A DNA stretch of 64,000 nucleotides from Deltaproteobacteria bacterium (lineage in GTDB: Bacteria > Myxococcota_A > Polyangia > Polyangiales > Ga0077539). The stretch lies in contig JADJAE010000007.1 of the NCBI GenBank assembly GCA_016704445.1, positions 124,001-188,000 on the forward strand, read 5' to 3'. How positions within the stretch are numbered: the stretch's first letter is position 1; each line of letters begins with the position of its first letter. The notes below the pieces were generated by a model. It was given only the letters and a program-made list of their open reading frames with translations, searched no databases and had not been told where the DNA came from. Below, piece by piece: positions 49,219 to 58,830 of this stretch. The position numbers were made by a program, and so were the translations under genes.

Positions 49219-50827
49219 CGTCGGGCCATTCTTGGATCGAGGCTCCCGGCGGTCAATCGCGCCTCCTCGGCGGCCCCGGCGTAGGCGCCGTGGCGGCGGA
49301 TGCGCTCCCGCAGCGTCGAGCGCGCCATGCCCGTGATGGCAGCCATGCGGCTCAGGTTGCCGTCGCACCAGCGGTGCAGCGCCGGGAGGTCGCCCCGCGC
49401 CACCTCCTCGGGCCAGCGCCCGGGGAGCGACGGAGGCATCGGCGCAGGGGGCTCGCTCCTCGACCGCAGCGAGGCCGCGCGCCCGGTGGGCTCGAAGCGC
49501 AGCTCGCGCAGCCCGATCACCTCGCCCTCGCACAAGAACACCGCGCGCTTCAGCACCATCAAGAGCTCGCGCACGTTGCCCGCCCAGGGGTGCAGCACCA
49601 TGCGCCCGACGGCCCGCTCCTCGATGCGGCAGTGGCGGCCCGTGTCGGCGCCGATGCGAGAGAGCAGGGCGTCGATGAGCGCGGGGATGTCCCCCTGGCG
49701 CTCCCTCAACGGCGGAACCGTCACCCGGAGATCGGCGAGCCGGAAGAAGAGGTCCTCGCGGAAGCGGCCGTCGGCGACCATGGCGTTGAGGTCGCGCAGC
49801 GTGGCGCTCACCACCCGGGGCGCGCGCGGATCGTCTGCTCGCCGCCCACCCGCCGCAGCTCGCCGGTCTCCAGCACCCGCAGCAGCTTTACCTGGAGCGG
49901 TAACGGGAGGTCGCCGATCTCGTCGAGGAAGAGGGTCCCCTGGTGGGCCTCCTCGAAGAGCCCGCGGCGGCGTCCGACGGCGCCGGTGAAGGCCCCGCGC
50001 TCGTGGCCGAAGAGCTCGCTCTCGATCACGTCGGGGGCGATGGCCGCGCAGTTCACCGTGACCAGCGGGCCGTCGCGGTTGGGCCCGAGGCGGTGGATCT
50101 CCCTGGCGACGAGCTCCTTGCCGACGCCGCTCTCTCCCTCGACGAGCACGGGGTAGGGCGCCGGGGCGTAGCGGGCGATGGCGGCGCGCACCCGGTCCAT
50201 GGCGGGGGAGGCGCCGACGAGGCTCGGGGCGACGAGGGCGGCGGGGGCCTCCACCTCGGGGACGCACTCGACGCGGGTGCGACCGAGGGTGAGCGTCACG
50301 CCGGGGCCGAGGGCGGCGGAGGCGACGCGGGCGCCGCCGATCCAGACGCCGTTGGTGCTGGCGAGGTCGGTGAGCATCCACGCGTTGCCGACGCGGTGCA
50401 CCTGCCCGTGGCGGGCGCTCACCGCGGGGTCGGTGAGCACCACGTCGCTGGCGGGAGAGGTTCCGATGACCAGCGGGCGGGCGCCGAGGGGGACGCGACG
50501 CCCGTCGGGGAAGGCGAGCGCGAGCCGGGCGGGGCGGTGGAGGGTGAAGACCGGGTCGGTGCTGGGGTCGTCGTCGGCCTCGACATCGAGCTGCACGGTG
50601 AGCTCGCCGTGGCGGAAGACGTCGCCGGGCTCGAGGCGGGCGATGGGCTGGTGGTGCTCTCCATGGAGCAGCACCGCGGCGCCGCCCTCCTCGGGCACGA
50701 CGAACCATGGGAGGGACCACGCCTCGGGGAGGTCGCGGTCGTCGCGATCGACGGGGATGCAGAGCGGGCCGTCGACGCGGCGGGTGAGGGAGAGCGAAGC
50801 TCCTCGGGCGATCTGGACACGCAGCAT
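49215..50827 (-). CDS. FHA-domain sigma-54 activator, frameshifted
   Basis: The N-terminal FHA domain (PLVIGTSPASDVVLTDPAVSARHG, TDLASTNGVWIGG) would read a phosphothreonine signal. The AAA+ domain has Walker A GESGVGKELVA, the sigma-54 contact loop GAFTGA and Walker B GTLFLDEIGDL. Sensor II and a Fis-type helix-turn-helix follow in another frame (FREDLFFRLADLRVTVPPLRERQGD, then LSRMAAITGMARSTLRERI). The frames change at (CG)4, 49821-49828. Removing one CG unit gives TIRAPRVVSATLRDL. Either the gene is broken between AAA+ and HTH, or the consensus has a two-base error. The target operon may include the coupled rhomboid. Confidence 0.85.
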
Positions 50828-50953
50828 GGTGGGTGACGCCTCCCGGCGGACCCTATTGTGGGGAGTGGGAAGAGGGACCGCCGCGGCGCGTATCGCGAGC
50901 GCGGGGGAGGGAGGTTGCGGCGACGGGATGGTCTCGCCGTCAGGGGCGCTTCG

Positions 50954-51415
50954 TCAGGGGCTGTGGGTGACGCCCTCGAGCGCCCGCAGCCGCGCGGTCC
51001 AGGCCTCCGCGTCGGCGAAGATGAACCCCACCTCCACGCCCGAGCGCGTCGTCAGGACCACCACCGGCCTCCCGCTCCCGTAGGCCCTCAGGAACCACTT
51101 CTCCGTGCGCACCCCGGCGATCTGGTCGACGTGGATCTCCACCGGGTCGCCGATCACCTTGCGGAAGACCACCCGCTGGTCGGTGAGGGCGACGATGCCG
51201 TTGCCCTTCACCCGGCCGTACCCCGAGGTCGCCCCGCGGTAGACCGCCTGCTCGGGCGCGACGATCACCCGCTCTCCCGAGGCCGCCAGCTCGCGCTCCA
51301 TCTCCCCGGCGATGACCTTCAGCCGCCGCGAGATCGGGATCAGGGCGAGCATGAGGACGCTCGCTACGACCGCCAGGATGCCCAGCACCATCAGCACGAC
51401 GTCCATTGCACCCAT
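50954..51415 (-). CDS. Membrane protein with PH/GRAM-like domain
   Basis: The 153-residue protein has one N-terminal transmembrane helix (MDVVLMVLGILAVVASVLMLAL). A compact beta domain resembling bacterial PH/GRAM folds follows (RVIVAPEQAVYRGATSGYG, NGIVALTDQRVVFRKVIGDPVEIHVDQIAGV). GAGGTGGTCG precedes ATG 51415; ATG 51406 is an alternative. Function is unknown. Confidence 0.72.
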   Translation of the reverse strand: MGAMDVVLMVLGILAVVASVLMLALIPISRRLKVIAGEMERELAASGERVIVAPEQAVYRGATSGYGRVKGNGIVALTDQRVVFRKVIGDPVEIHVDQIAGVRTEKWFLRAYGSGRPVVVLTTRSGVEVGFIFADAEAWTARLRALEGVTHSP

Positions 51416-51520
51416 CGACCACCTCTCCGGGGAGTATGCGCGCGGAATCCCCCGAGCGTAGGCCCCCGGAGCAAGCGCCGTAGCTGAAGCGAGGGGCCAT
51501 CGCTGGTATCACCGTTGGCC

Positions 51521-52156
51521 ATGAACCCTGACTTCTGGGAGAGCCGTTGGCGTGAGGGACAGATCGGATTTCACGAGGGCGCGCCCAACGCCTTCCTGAA
51601 CGAGCACGTGGCGAAGCTCGGGGCTTCGCGAAGGGTGCTGGTCCCGCTCTGCGGCAAGTCCGAGGACCTCGCCTTCCTCGCCGCCCGTGGGCACACCGTG
51701 GTGGGCGTCGAGCTGGTGGAGGACGCCGTCCGCGCCTTCTTCGCCGAGCACGGGCTGACCCCCACGGTCACCCCCCGCGGCGCCCTCACCGAGTACTCAC
51801 ACGGCCCGATCACCCTCTTCGCCGGCGACTTCTTCGCCACCACGCGCGAGCTCCTCGGGCCCGTCGACGCCCTCTACGATCGCGCCGCCCTCATCGCGCT
51901 CCCGGAGTCGATGCGGGCCCGCTACGTCGCCCACCTGAGAGCGCTGCTGCCCGCCGGGGCCGACGGGCTCGTCGTCACCGTCGAGTACCCGCAGGAGGCC
52001 ATGGAGGGCCCGCCGTTCTCCGTGCCCGAGGCGGAGGTGCGCCGCCACTACCAGGGGCTCCCGATCGATCGCATCGATCAGGCTCCGGCCGAAGGGGGTC
52101 GCCTGGCCGCCATGGGCGCGGCCGCGGTGACGTGCGCCTGGCGCGTACGGTTCTGA
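51521..52156 (+). CDS. tpm: Thiopurine S-methyltransferase family protein
   Basis: The 211-residue enzyme matches bacterial TPMT throughout: NPDFWESRWREGQIGFHEG, the SAM-binding VLVPLCGKSEDLAFLAARGHTVVGVE, then DALYDRAALIALPESMRARY and PPFSVPEAEVRRHY. Family members methylate thiopurines and, in bacteria, selenium or tellurium compounds. The natural substrate cannot be told from sequence. ATG 51521 gives the normal family N-terminus. The gene converges on the giant lipoprotein gene with a 10-bp gap. Confidence 0.92.
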   Translation: MNPDFWESRWREGQIGFHEGAPNAFLNEHVAKLGASRRVLVPLCGKSEDLAFLAARGHTVVGVELVEDAVRAFFAEHGLTPTVTPRGALTEYSHGPITLFAGDFFATTRELLGPVDALYDRAALIALPESMRARYVAHLRALLPAGADGLVVTVEYPQEAMEGPPFSVPEAEVRRHYQGLPIDRIDQAPAEGGRLAAMGAAAVTCAWRVRF

Positions 52157-52166
52157 CCCTCCCCGC

Positions 52167-55100
52167 TCAGCGCGGCGGGTAGTAGTTGAGCTGGAGCTCG
52201 TAGATCCCGGTCTGGGTGGCGCTGTAGCTGTCCGCGGTGATGACGTGGAGCCCGGCTCCGGCCGGCACCGTCACGTTCAGGATCGACGCGTTGCCCGAGC
52301 GAGGGCACGCGGTGGCTCCTACGTCGTCGTTGCAGAGGCCGACCACGCCGCTCGCGTGGCGCAGGTCGAGGACGGTGTCGAAGATCGGGTTGGTCGAGGC
52401 CACGCAGGTGGAGACCCGCAGCGGGCTGCTCGCCGTGGAGGGGCAGCTCCGCCACCACAGGCTGTGCTCCGGGCCGGCGCCGCCTCCGCCGCAGCTCGTG
52501 CTCACCGAGCTCGTCCCGACGAGGCTCTGGGAGAAGCCGTAGAAGGAGTTGTCGCGGGCCTGCGGGGTGTAGGCCAGCGTCCCCGTGGCGGTGATCGGGA
52601 GGTGCTCGACGTGGAGCGTCCCGGCGCCCTGCGACGAGGCGAAGCCCGAGACCACGATGAAGTAGGTGCCGGGGCCGAAGCGCCCGACGACCTGCGAGGT
52701 GTTGCCCGCGGTGGCGCAGCCCGGGCCGCCGCTGGTCTCCGAGACGGTCGCGTCGTCGTTGCACCACACCTGCCCCTCCAGGCCGAAGATGCTGTACGAC
52801 TGGCACGCGGTGCCGCGGGGGCGGCCGTCGCGGGCGAAGAACAGCATGGTGTCGAAGCCCGTGCCGAAGGTGTCGACGTAGACCATCTCGGTCTGGGTGA
52901 GCGTGAACGAGAAGAACACGTCCGCGCCGCCGGTGCTGCTGCACGGCGTGGGCGCGTCGGTGGTGTGGCCGGCGTTGACCACCGTGAAGGGCACGTCGAG
53001 GTGCGTCGCCGCGCCGAGGTCGATGGGCGTCGCGCGGAGGCAGTCGTCGTTCGTCGGGACGCAGAGCCCCGCGGAGCAGGCCGTCCCGCCGGCGCAGGCG
53101 CGGCCGCAGGCGCCGCAGTTGGCGTTGTCGGTCTGCGCCGAGACCTCGCAGCCGTCGGCCGCCGCGCCGTTGCAGTCGAGGAAGCCGCTCGCGCAGCGCG
53201 CCACCAGGCACGCGCCGCCGCTGCAGGCGCCGGTGGCGTTGGGCGGCCGGCACGCGAGGTTGCAGCCGCCGCAGTGGGTGAGCGAGCCGTTGGTGTCGGT
53301 CTCGCAGCCGTTGGCCGCCACGCCGTCGCAGTCGCCGAAGCCCGGGTTGCAGGCGAGCGTGCACACGCCGCCGCCGCAGCGGGGGACGCCGTTCGCCGAG
53401 GGGCACACCGCCCCGCAGGCCCCGCAGTGGTTGACGTCGGAGGTCACCGCGGTCTCGCAGCCGTTGGAGACCACCCGGTCGCAGTCCTGGTAGCCCGCGT
53501 TGCAGGCCGCGATGGCGCAGGCGCCCATGCTGCACGCCGCCGTCGCGTTGGGGAGGGAGCACGCGTTGCCGCAGCCGCCGCAGTTCGAGGTGCTGGTGAG
53601 CAGCGCCACCTCGCAGCCGTCCGCCGCGCTGCGGTTGCAGTCGCCGTAGGCCGCGTTGCAGCTCGCGATGCCGCAGGCGCCGCCGGAGCACGCCCCCGTG
53701 GCGTTGGCCGGGGCGCAGACCCTGCCGCACCCGCCGCAGTGCGGGAGCGAGGTGCCGAGGTTGGCCTCGCACCCGTCGGTCATGGAGTTGTTGCAGTCGC
53801 CGAAGCCCGAGCGGCACGCTCCGCCGCAGGTGCCCGCCACGCAGAGCGCCGTCGCGTTGGGCGGCGCCGCGCAGATGGTCCCGCAGGTGCGGCAGTTGGA
53901 GGGGTCGGTGCTGAGGTTCACGCAGCTCTCCGAGCAGTAGCTCGTGGGCGCCGAGCACACGCTGGTGCACGCCCCGGCGGAGCACACCTGCCCCGCGGCG
54001 CAGGCCCGCCCGCAGACCCCGCAGCTCGCGTTGCTGGTGTTGAGGTTGGTCTCGCAGCCGTTGGCGGCGTTGCCGTCGCAGTTGCCGAAGCCCGGGTTGC
54101 AGCTCGCGACGGTGCACGCTCCCGCCGCGCAGCCCGCCGTGGCGTTGGCCAGCGAGCACGCCGCCCCGCAGGCGCCGCAGTGCGCCGGGGTGACCGTGAC
54201 GTTGGTCTCGCAGCCGTTGGCCGCGTTGCCGTCGCAGTTGCCGTAGCCCGCGTTGCAGCTCGCCACGGTGCACGCCCCGGCCGAGCAGCCCGCGCTCGCG
54301 TTGGCCAGAGAGCAGGTCGCCCCGCAGGCGCCGCAGTGCGTCGGGGTGGTCCCGAGGTTGGTCTCGCAGCCGTTGGCCGCCACCCGGTCGCAGTCGCCGA
54401 AGCCCGCCCGGCAGGCCGCCACGGTGCATGCCCCGGCCGAGCAGCCCGCCGTGGCGTTGGCGAGCGAGCACGCCCTCCCGCAGGCGCCGCAGTTCGACAC
54501 GCTGGTGCTGGTCGCGGTCTCGCACCCGTTGGCGACCGATCCGTCGCAGTCGCCGAAGCCCGTGGAGCACGCGATGCGGCACCCGCCCGCCGCGCAGCTC
54601 GGCGATCCGTTGACGCTGCTGCACACGTTGCCGCACGCCCCGCAGTGCGCCGCGCTGGTGCTCAGGCTGGTCTCGCAGCCGTCGGCGTTGACCCCGTTGC
54701 AGTCGCCGAAGCCCGGCGAGCACGCGATGGTGCAGCGCCCGCTGCTGCAGAGCGCCGAGCCGTTGGCGCTGCCGCAGACGACCCCGCAGGCGCCGCAGCT
54801 ACCGACGCTCCCGAGGCTCGCCTCGCAGCCGTTGGCGGCGCTGCCGTCGCAGTTGCCGAAGCCCGTGCTGCAGCTCGCGACGGTGCACGCCCCGCCCGCG
54901 CACCCGGCCGTCGCGTTGGGGAGCGAGCACGCCGCGCCGCAGCGCCCGCAGCTCGAGGGCGTGGTGCTGGTGTTGGTCTCGCAGCCGTTGGCGGCGTTGC
55001 CGTCGCAGTTGCCGTACCCCGCGTTGCAGGTGATGCCGCAGGTCCCCGCGGAGCAGCTCGCCGCGCCGTTGGTCGCGCTGCACGCCGCGCCGCAGCGCCC

Positions 55101-58100
55101 GCAGTGGGCCACGCTCGTCCCGAGGGCGGTCTCGCAGCCGTTGGCGGCCATGCCGTCGCAGTCGCCGAAGCCCGCGAGGCAGGCGTAGCCGCACGCCCCC
55201 GCGGCGCAGGTCGCGCTCGCGTTGGCCGGGGCCGGGCAGGCGTTGCCGCAGCGGCTGCAGTGGGCCGCGTCGGTCGCGACGTTGACGCAGCGTCCTCCGC
55301 AGAAGGTGAGCCCCGCCCCGCAGGTGGAGAGGCACGCGCCGGCCGAGCAGACCGAGCCCGCGGCGCAGGCGTTGCCGCAGCGCCCGCAGTGCGCGTTGGC
55401 GCTGGCGAGGGCGGTCTCGCAGCCGTCCGCCGCGAGCCCGTTGCAGTCGCCGTAGCCCGCGTTGCAGGCCGCGACGGTGCAGGCGCCCGCGGCGCAGCCG
55501 GGCGTGGCGTTGGGGGGAGCGCAGGCCCCGCCGCAGCGCCCGCAGTGGGCGGTGCTGGTGCCGAGGTTGACCTCGCAGCCGTCCGTCGCGCTGCCGTTGC
55601 AGTTGGCGTAGCCCGAGGCGCAGGTGATGCCGCAGACGCCCCCGGCGCAGGTCGCCGCGCCGTTGGTCGCGCTGCAGGCCGCGCCGCAGCGGCCGCAGCT
55701 CGAGGGCGTGGTGTTGAGGTTGGTCTCGCAGCCGTTGGCCGCCATGCCGTCGCAGTCGCCGTAAGCCCCGTTGCAGGTGTAGGCGCAGGCGCCCGCGGCG
55801 CAGGTCGACGAGGCGTTGGCCGCGGCGCAGGCCCGGCCGCAGGCGCCGCAGTGGCTGGCGCTGGCGCGGGTGTCGACCTCGCAGCCGTTGGCGGGGCTGC
55901 CGTCGCAGTCGGCGAAGCCCGCGTTGCAGGAGGCCACGCGGCAGGCGCCGGCCACGCAGGCGGGGGTGGCGTTGGCGGGGCGGCACACGCTGCCGCAGGC
56001 GCCGCAGCTCGTCGCGCTGGTGGTGACGTTGGTCTCGCAGCCGTTGCCGAGGGCGCCGTCGCAGTCGGCGAAGCCCGACGCGCAGGTGATGCGGCAGACC
56101 CCGGCCGCGCACGAGGGCGCGCCGTTGGTGCTGCTGCACACGGTGGGGCAGGCGCCGCAGTGGGCGGGGTCGGTGGCGAGGTTCACCTCGCAGCCGTTGG
56201 CGGGGCTGCCGTCGCAGTCGGCGTAGCCCGGGTTGCAGCTCCCGATGCCGCAGCGGCCGGAGGTGCACGCCCCGGTCGCGTTGGCCGGAGCGCAGGCCAC
56301 GGAGCACGACCCGCAGCGCGCCGCGGTGGTGTTGAGGTTGGTCTCGCAGCCGTTGGCGGCCATGCCGTCGCAGTCGCCGAAGCCGGTCGCGCAGGCGATG
56401 CCGCAGACGCCCGCGGCGCAGGTCGCGGCGCCGTTGGTGGCGTTGCAGGCGTTGCCGCAGCGGCCGCAGGCCCCGACGCTGGTGCGGGTGTCGACCTCGC
56501 AGCCGTTGGTGGGGTTGCCGTCGCAGTCGGCGAAGCCCGGGTTGCACGCGAGGACGGCGCAGCGGCCGGAGCCGCAGGTCGCCGTCGCGTTGGCGAGGCG
56601 GCACGCGTTGCCGCAGGCGCCGCAGTGGGAGACGCTGCTGGCGAGGGTGGTCTCGCAGCCGTTGGCGGAGGAGCCGTCGCAGTCGCCGAGGCCGGGGCCG
56701 CAGTCGGTGCGCTCGCACACCCCGGCGCTGCAGCGCGCTCCGGCGCCCTCGAAGCGGCAGACGGTGACGCAGGCGCCGCAGTGGAGCGCGTTGGTGCGGG
56801 TGTCGGTCTCGCAGCCGTTGCCGGGGTCGCCGTCGCAGTTGGCGAAGCCGGGGTTGCAGCTCCCCACGCCGCAGACGCCTGCGGCGCAGGCCCCGGTGGC
56901 GTTGGGCGGGGCGCAGGGGGTCGAGCACGATCCGCAGCGGGCGGCGCTGGTGCGGGTGTCGGTCTCGCAGCCGTTGGCGGGGTTGCCGTCGCAGTCGGCG
57001 AGCCCGTCGCCGCAGCGCGACGCGCAGGAGCCCATGGTGCACGAGGCCGCCGCGCCCGAGGCCGCGGTGCAGCGGGTCTCGCAGGTTCCGCAGTGGTCGC
57101 GGTCGCCCTGGAGGTCGGTCTCGCAGCCGTTGGCGGCCATGCCGTCGCAGTCGCCGTAGCCCGGCGAGCACTGGAACCCGCAGCGCCCCTCGGCGCAGGT
57201 CGGCCTCGCGTTGGCGACCGCGGGGCAGGCGTTGCCGCAGGCTCCGCAGGAGGCCGGGGAGGTCAGGAGCTCGGCCTCGCAGCCGTTGCCCGCGGCGCCG
57301 TCGCAGTTGCCGAAGCCGGTGTCGCAGGTGACGCCGCAGGCGCCGGAGAGGCAGGCGCCTCGGGCGTGCGGACCGTCGGCGCAGGCGGTGCCGCAGGCGC
57401 CGCAGTGGGCCGGGTCCCGGGCGAGCTCGGCCTCGCAGCCGTTGTTGGGCTGGCGGTCGCAGTCGGCGTAGCGGGCCAGGTCGCGGCACGTCACGGCGCA
57501 GACCCCGGCGTTGCAGACGGCCTCGCCGTTGGGCCCGGCCTCGCAGGCGCGCCCGCACCCGCCGCAGTGGAGGGGGTCGGCCTGAGGGTCGACGCAGGAG
57601 TCCGCGCAGCGGAGGGGCGACGGCTCGCCGCAGGCGGTGGCGCACGCGAAGGAGCGACGGCCCCCGGTCATGCGCACCTCGCAGAGGGCGGAGGCGCCCT
57701 CGCAGCGGGTCTCGCAGGCGCCGCAGTGGGCGGGCTCGGAGAGGTCGGTCTCGCAGCCGTTGGCCCGGTCGCCGTCGCAGTCGGCGAAGCCCTCGTCGCA
57801 GGCCACCGAGCAGGCCCCGGCGGCGCAGGCGGCGCGGGCGTGGGGCGCCGCGGCGCAGCGCTCGTCGCAGCGGCCGCAGTGGTCGACGGAGCGGTCGAGC
57901 TCGGCCTCGCAGCCGTCGCGGGGGCTGGCGTTGCAGTCCGCGGTGCGCGCCGCGCAGACGAGGGCGCAGACCCCCTCGACGCAGGTCTGGTAGGGGTTGG
58001 TGACCTGGCAGTCGTAGTCCGTGCGGCACTGCGCCTGGCAGGTGCCGTCGCGGGTGCAGAACGACCCGGCGGGGCAGTCGCTGGCGAAGAGGCAGCTCCG

Positions 58101-58376
58101 GGGCGCGTCGACCGGGACGCATGCCGAGGCCGCCCCCGGCTCGCCCTGGCGGCAGCGGGTGCCTGCGGGGCAGTCGGTGTTGCTGGTGCACACCGCCCGG
58201 CAGTAGTCGCCGAGGCAGACGTTTCCGTCGGCGCAGTCGGAGGTGAAGACGCAGCGGTTGGGCGGGAGTTCCCGCGAGGTACAGCCCGCCCCCGACCAGC
58301 CCGCGAGGGCGGCCACGAAGACGACCCACCGGGCGAAGACAGACCCGTGACGCGAAGCGCGGAGCTCGAGGTTCAT
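52167..58376 (-). CDS. Giant Cys-rich repeat lipoprotein (~29 GCE repeats)
   Basis: The 2069-residue protein starts at ATG 58376 with a lipoprotein signal (VVFVAALAGWSGAGC). Cys-rich 'TSDC' modules come first. I count 29 repeats of ~40-50 residues carrying GCE, a Cys group (HCGxCGxxC) and 'GFxDCDG', plus a few variants without GCE (for example TFCGGRCVNVATDAAHC). Two beta-sandwich domains of PPC type end it (FFSFTLTQTEMVYVDTFGTGFD, and ASILNVTVPAGAGLHVITAD). The frame is intact over 6.2 kb despite the repeats. A long, disulfide-stiffened surface stalk displaying C-terminal domains is the likely structure; the ligand is unknown. A long palindromic element lies between it and the helicase gene upstream. 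Confidence 0.88.
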   Translation of the reverse strand: MNLELRASRHGSVFARWVVFVAALAGWSGAGCTSRELPPNRCVFTSDCADGNVCLGDYCRAVCTSNTDCPAGTRCRQGEPGAASACVPVDAPRSCLFASDCPAGSFCTRDGTCQAQCRTDYDCQVTNPYQTCVEGVCALVCAARTADCNASPRDGCEAELDRSVDHCGRCDERCAAAPHARAACAAGACSVACDEGFADCDGDRANGCETDLSEPAHCGACETRCEGASALCEVRMTGGRRSFACATACGEPSPLRCADSCVDPQADPLHCGGCGRACEAGPNGEAVCNAGVCAVTCRDLARYADCDRQPNNGCEAELARDPAHCGACGTACADGPHARGACLSGACGVTCDTGFGNCDGAAGNGCEAELLTSPASCGACGNACPAVANARPTCAEGRCGFQCSPGYGDCDGMAANGCETDLQGDRDHCGTCETRCTAASGAAASCTMGSCASRCGDGLADCDGNPANGCETDTRTSAARCGSCSTPCAPPNATGACAAGVCGVGSCNPGFANCDGDPGNGCETDTRTNALHCGACVTVCRFEGAGARCSAGVCERTDCGPGLGDCDGSSANGCETTLASSVSHCGACGNACRLANATATCGSGRCAVLACNPGFADCDGNPTNGCEVDTRTSVGACGRCGNACNATNGAATCAAGVCGIACATGFGDCDGMAANGCETNLNTTAARCGSCSVACAPANATGACTSGRCGIGSCNPGYADCDGSPANGCEVNLATDPAHCGACPTVCSSTNGAPSCAAGVCRITCASGFADCDGALGNGCETNVTTSATSCGACGSVCRPANATPACVAGACRVASCNAGFADCDGSPANGCEVDTRASASHCGACGRACAAANASSTCAAGACAYTCNGAYGDCDGMAANGCETNLNTTPSSCGRCGAACSATNGAATCAGGVCGITCASGYANCNGSATDGCEVNLGTSTAHCGRCGGACAPPNATPGCAAGACTVAACNAGYGDCNGLAADGCETALASANAHCGRCGNACAAGSVCSAGACLSTCGAGLTFCGGRCVNVATDAAHCSRCGNACPAPANASATCAAGACGYACLAGFGDCDGMAANGCETALGTSVAHCGRCGAACSATNGAASCSAGTCGITCNAGYGNCDGNAANGCETNTSTTPSSCGRCGAACSLPNATAGCAGGACTVASCSTGFGNCDGSAANGCEASLGSVGSCGACGVVCGSANGSALCSSGRCTIACSPGFGDCNGVNADGCETSLSTSAAHCGACGNVCSSVNGSPSCAAGGCRIACSTGFGDCDGSVANGCETATSTSVSNCGACGRACSLANATAGCSAGACTVAACRAGFGDCDRVAANGCETNLGTTPTHCGACGATCSLANASAGCSAGACTVASCNAGYGNCDGNAANGCETNVTVTPAHCGACGAACSLANATAGCAAGACTVASCNPGFGNCDGNAANGCETNLNTSNASCGVCGRACAAGQVCSAGACTSVCSAPTSYCSESCVNLSTDPSNCRTCGTICAAPPNATALCVAGTCGGACRSGFGDCNNSMTDGCEANLGTSLPHCGGCGRVCAPANATGACSGGACGIASCNAAYGDCNRSAADGCEVALLTSTSNCGGCGNACSLPNATAACSMGACAIAACNAGYQDCDRVVSNGCETAVTSDVNHCGACGAVCPSANGVPRCGGGVCTLACNPGFGDCDGVAANGCETDTNGSLTHCGGCNLACRPPNATGACSGGACLVARCASGFLDCNGAAADGCEVSAQTDNANCGACGRACAGGTACSAGLCVPTNDDCLRATPIDLGAATHLDVPFTVVNAGHTTDAPTPCSSTGGADVFFSFTLTQTEMVYVDTFGTGFDTMLFFARDGRPRGTACQSYSIFGLEGQVWCNDDATVSETSGGPGCATAGNTSQVVGRFGPGTYFIVVSGFASSQGAGTLHVEHLPITATGTLAYTPQARDNSFYGFSQSLVGTSSVSTSCGGGGAGPEHSLWWRSCPSTASSPLRVSTCVASTNPIFDTVLDLRHASGVVGLCNDDVGATACPRSGNASILNVTVPAGAGLHVITADSYSATQTGIYELQLNYYPPR

Positions 58377-58464
58377 GGCTGCGGTGGCTCTCCCACGCGC
58401 AGCTATCGGTGAAGCCCGATGGAGCGTCAACGACCCCACCTGCACAATCGCAGGCCCCTAAACC

Positions 58465-58813
58465 CTGATGGTTGACCTCATCTTCGCCGATGCGAAAGGG
58501 GCTCAACCCGCTGTGGTGCTGGGGTTCCGCGCGATGGCGCGTCACCCCAGGCAATAACACGATGGCCGCCCCGGGCACTGCCCGGGGCTCCGGTCGGCCG
58601 TCGCTGGGCTCACATCGCCCAGCGCCCTGCGATCCCGAAGAAGGACGTCGAAGGTCGTCGCTCCGTCCTGGCAAGCGATGTCCGACCGGAGCCCCGGGCA
58701 GTGCCCGGGGCGGCCATCGTGTTATTGCCTGGGGTGACGCGCCATCGCGCGGAACCCCAGCGATCCAGCGGGTTGCGACGTCTTCCGTCGCCCGAGATGA
58801 GGTCAACCATCAG
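58465..58813. repeat. Second long hairpin (arms ~133 bp)
   Basis: The arms 58465-58597 and 58682-58813 are near-perfect reverse complements around an ~84-bp loop. They share TCACCCCAGGCAATAACA and GCCCCGGGCACTGCCCGGGG with the hairpin at 43771-44107, while the ends and loops differ. I see no gene in 58377-58830. The element lies between a helicase gene and the giant lipoprotein gene on the same strand, so an RNA copy could fold and affect read-through. Confidence 0.8.
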
Positions 58814-58830
58814 CCCTAAACCGGGGGGAC

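Noticed and set aside
22310..58376. Functional transfer of enzyme names to the GCE-repeat proteins
   Set aside because: No catalytic domain is visible in the repeats; the sequence supports only a secreted disulfide-rich structural protein.
52245..58412. A 2055-codon open frame on the plus strand antisense to the giant lipoprotein gene
   Set aside because: Its protein is Ala/Val/Arg-rich with no signal or domain. It is the expected shadow of a GC-rich repetitive gene, whereas the minus-strand frame has a signal peptide and ordered Cys repeats.
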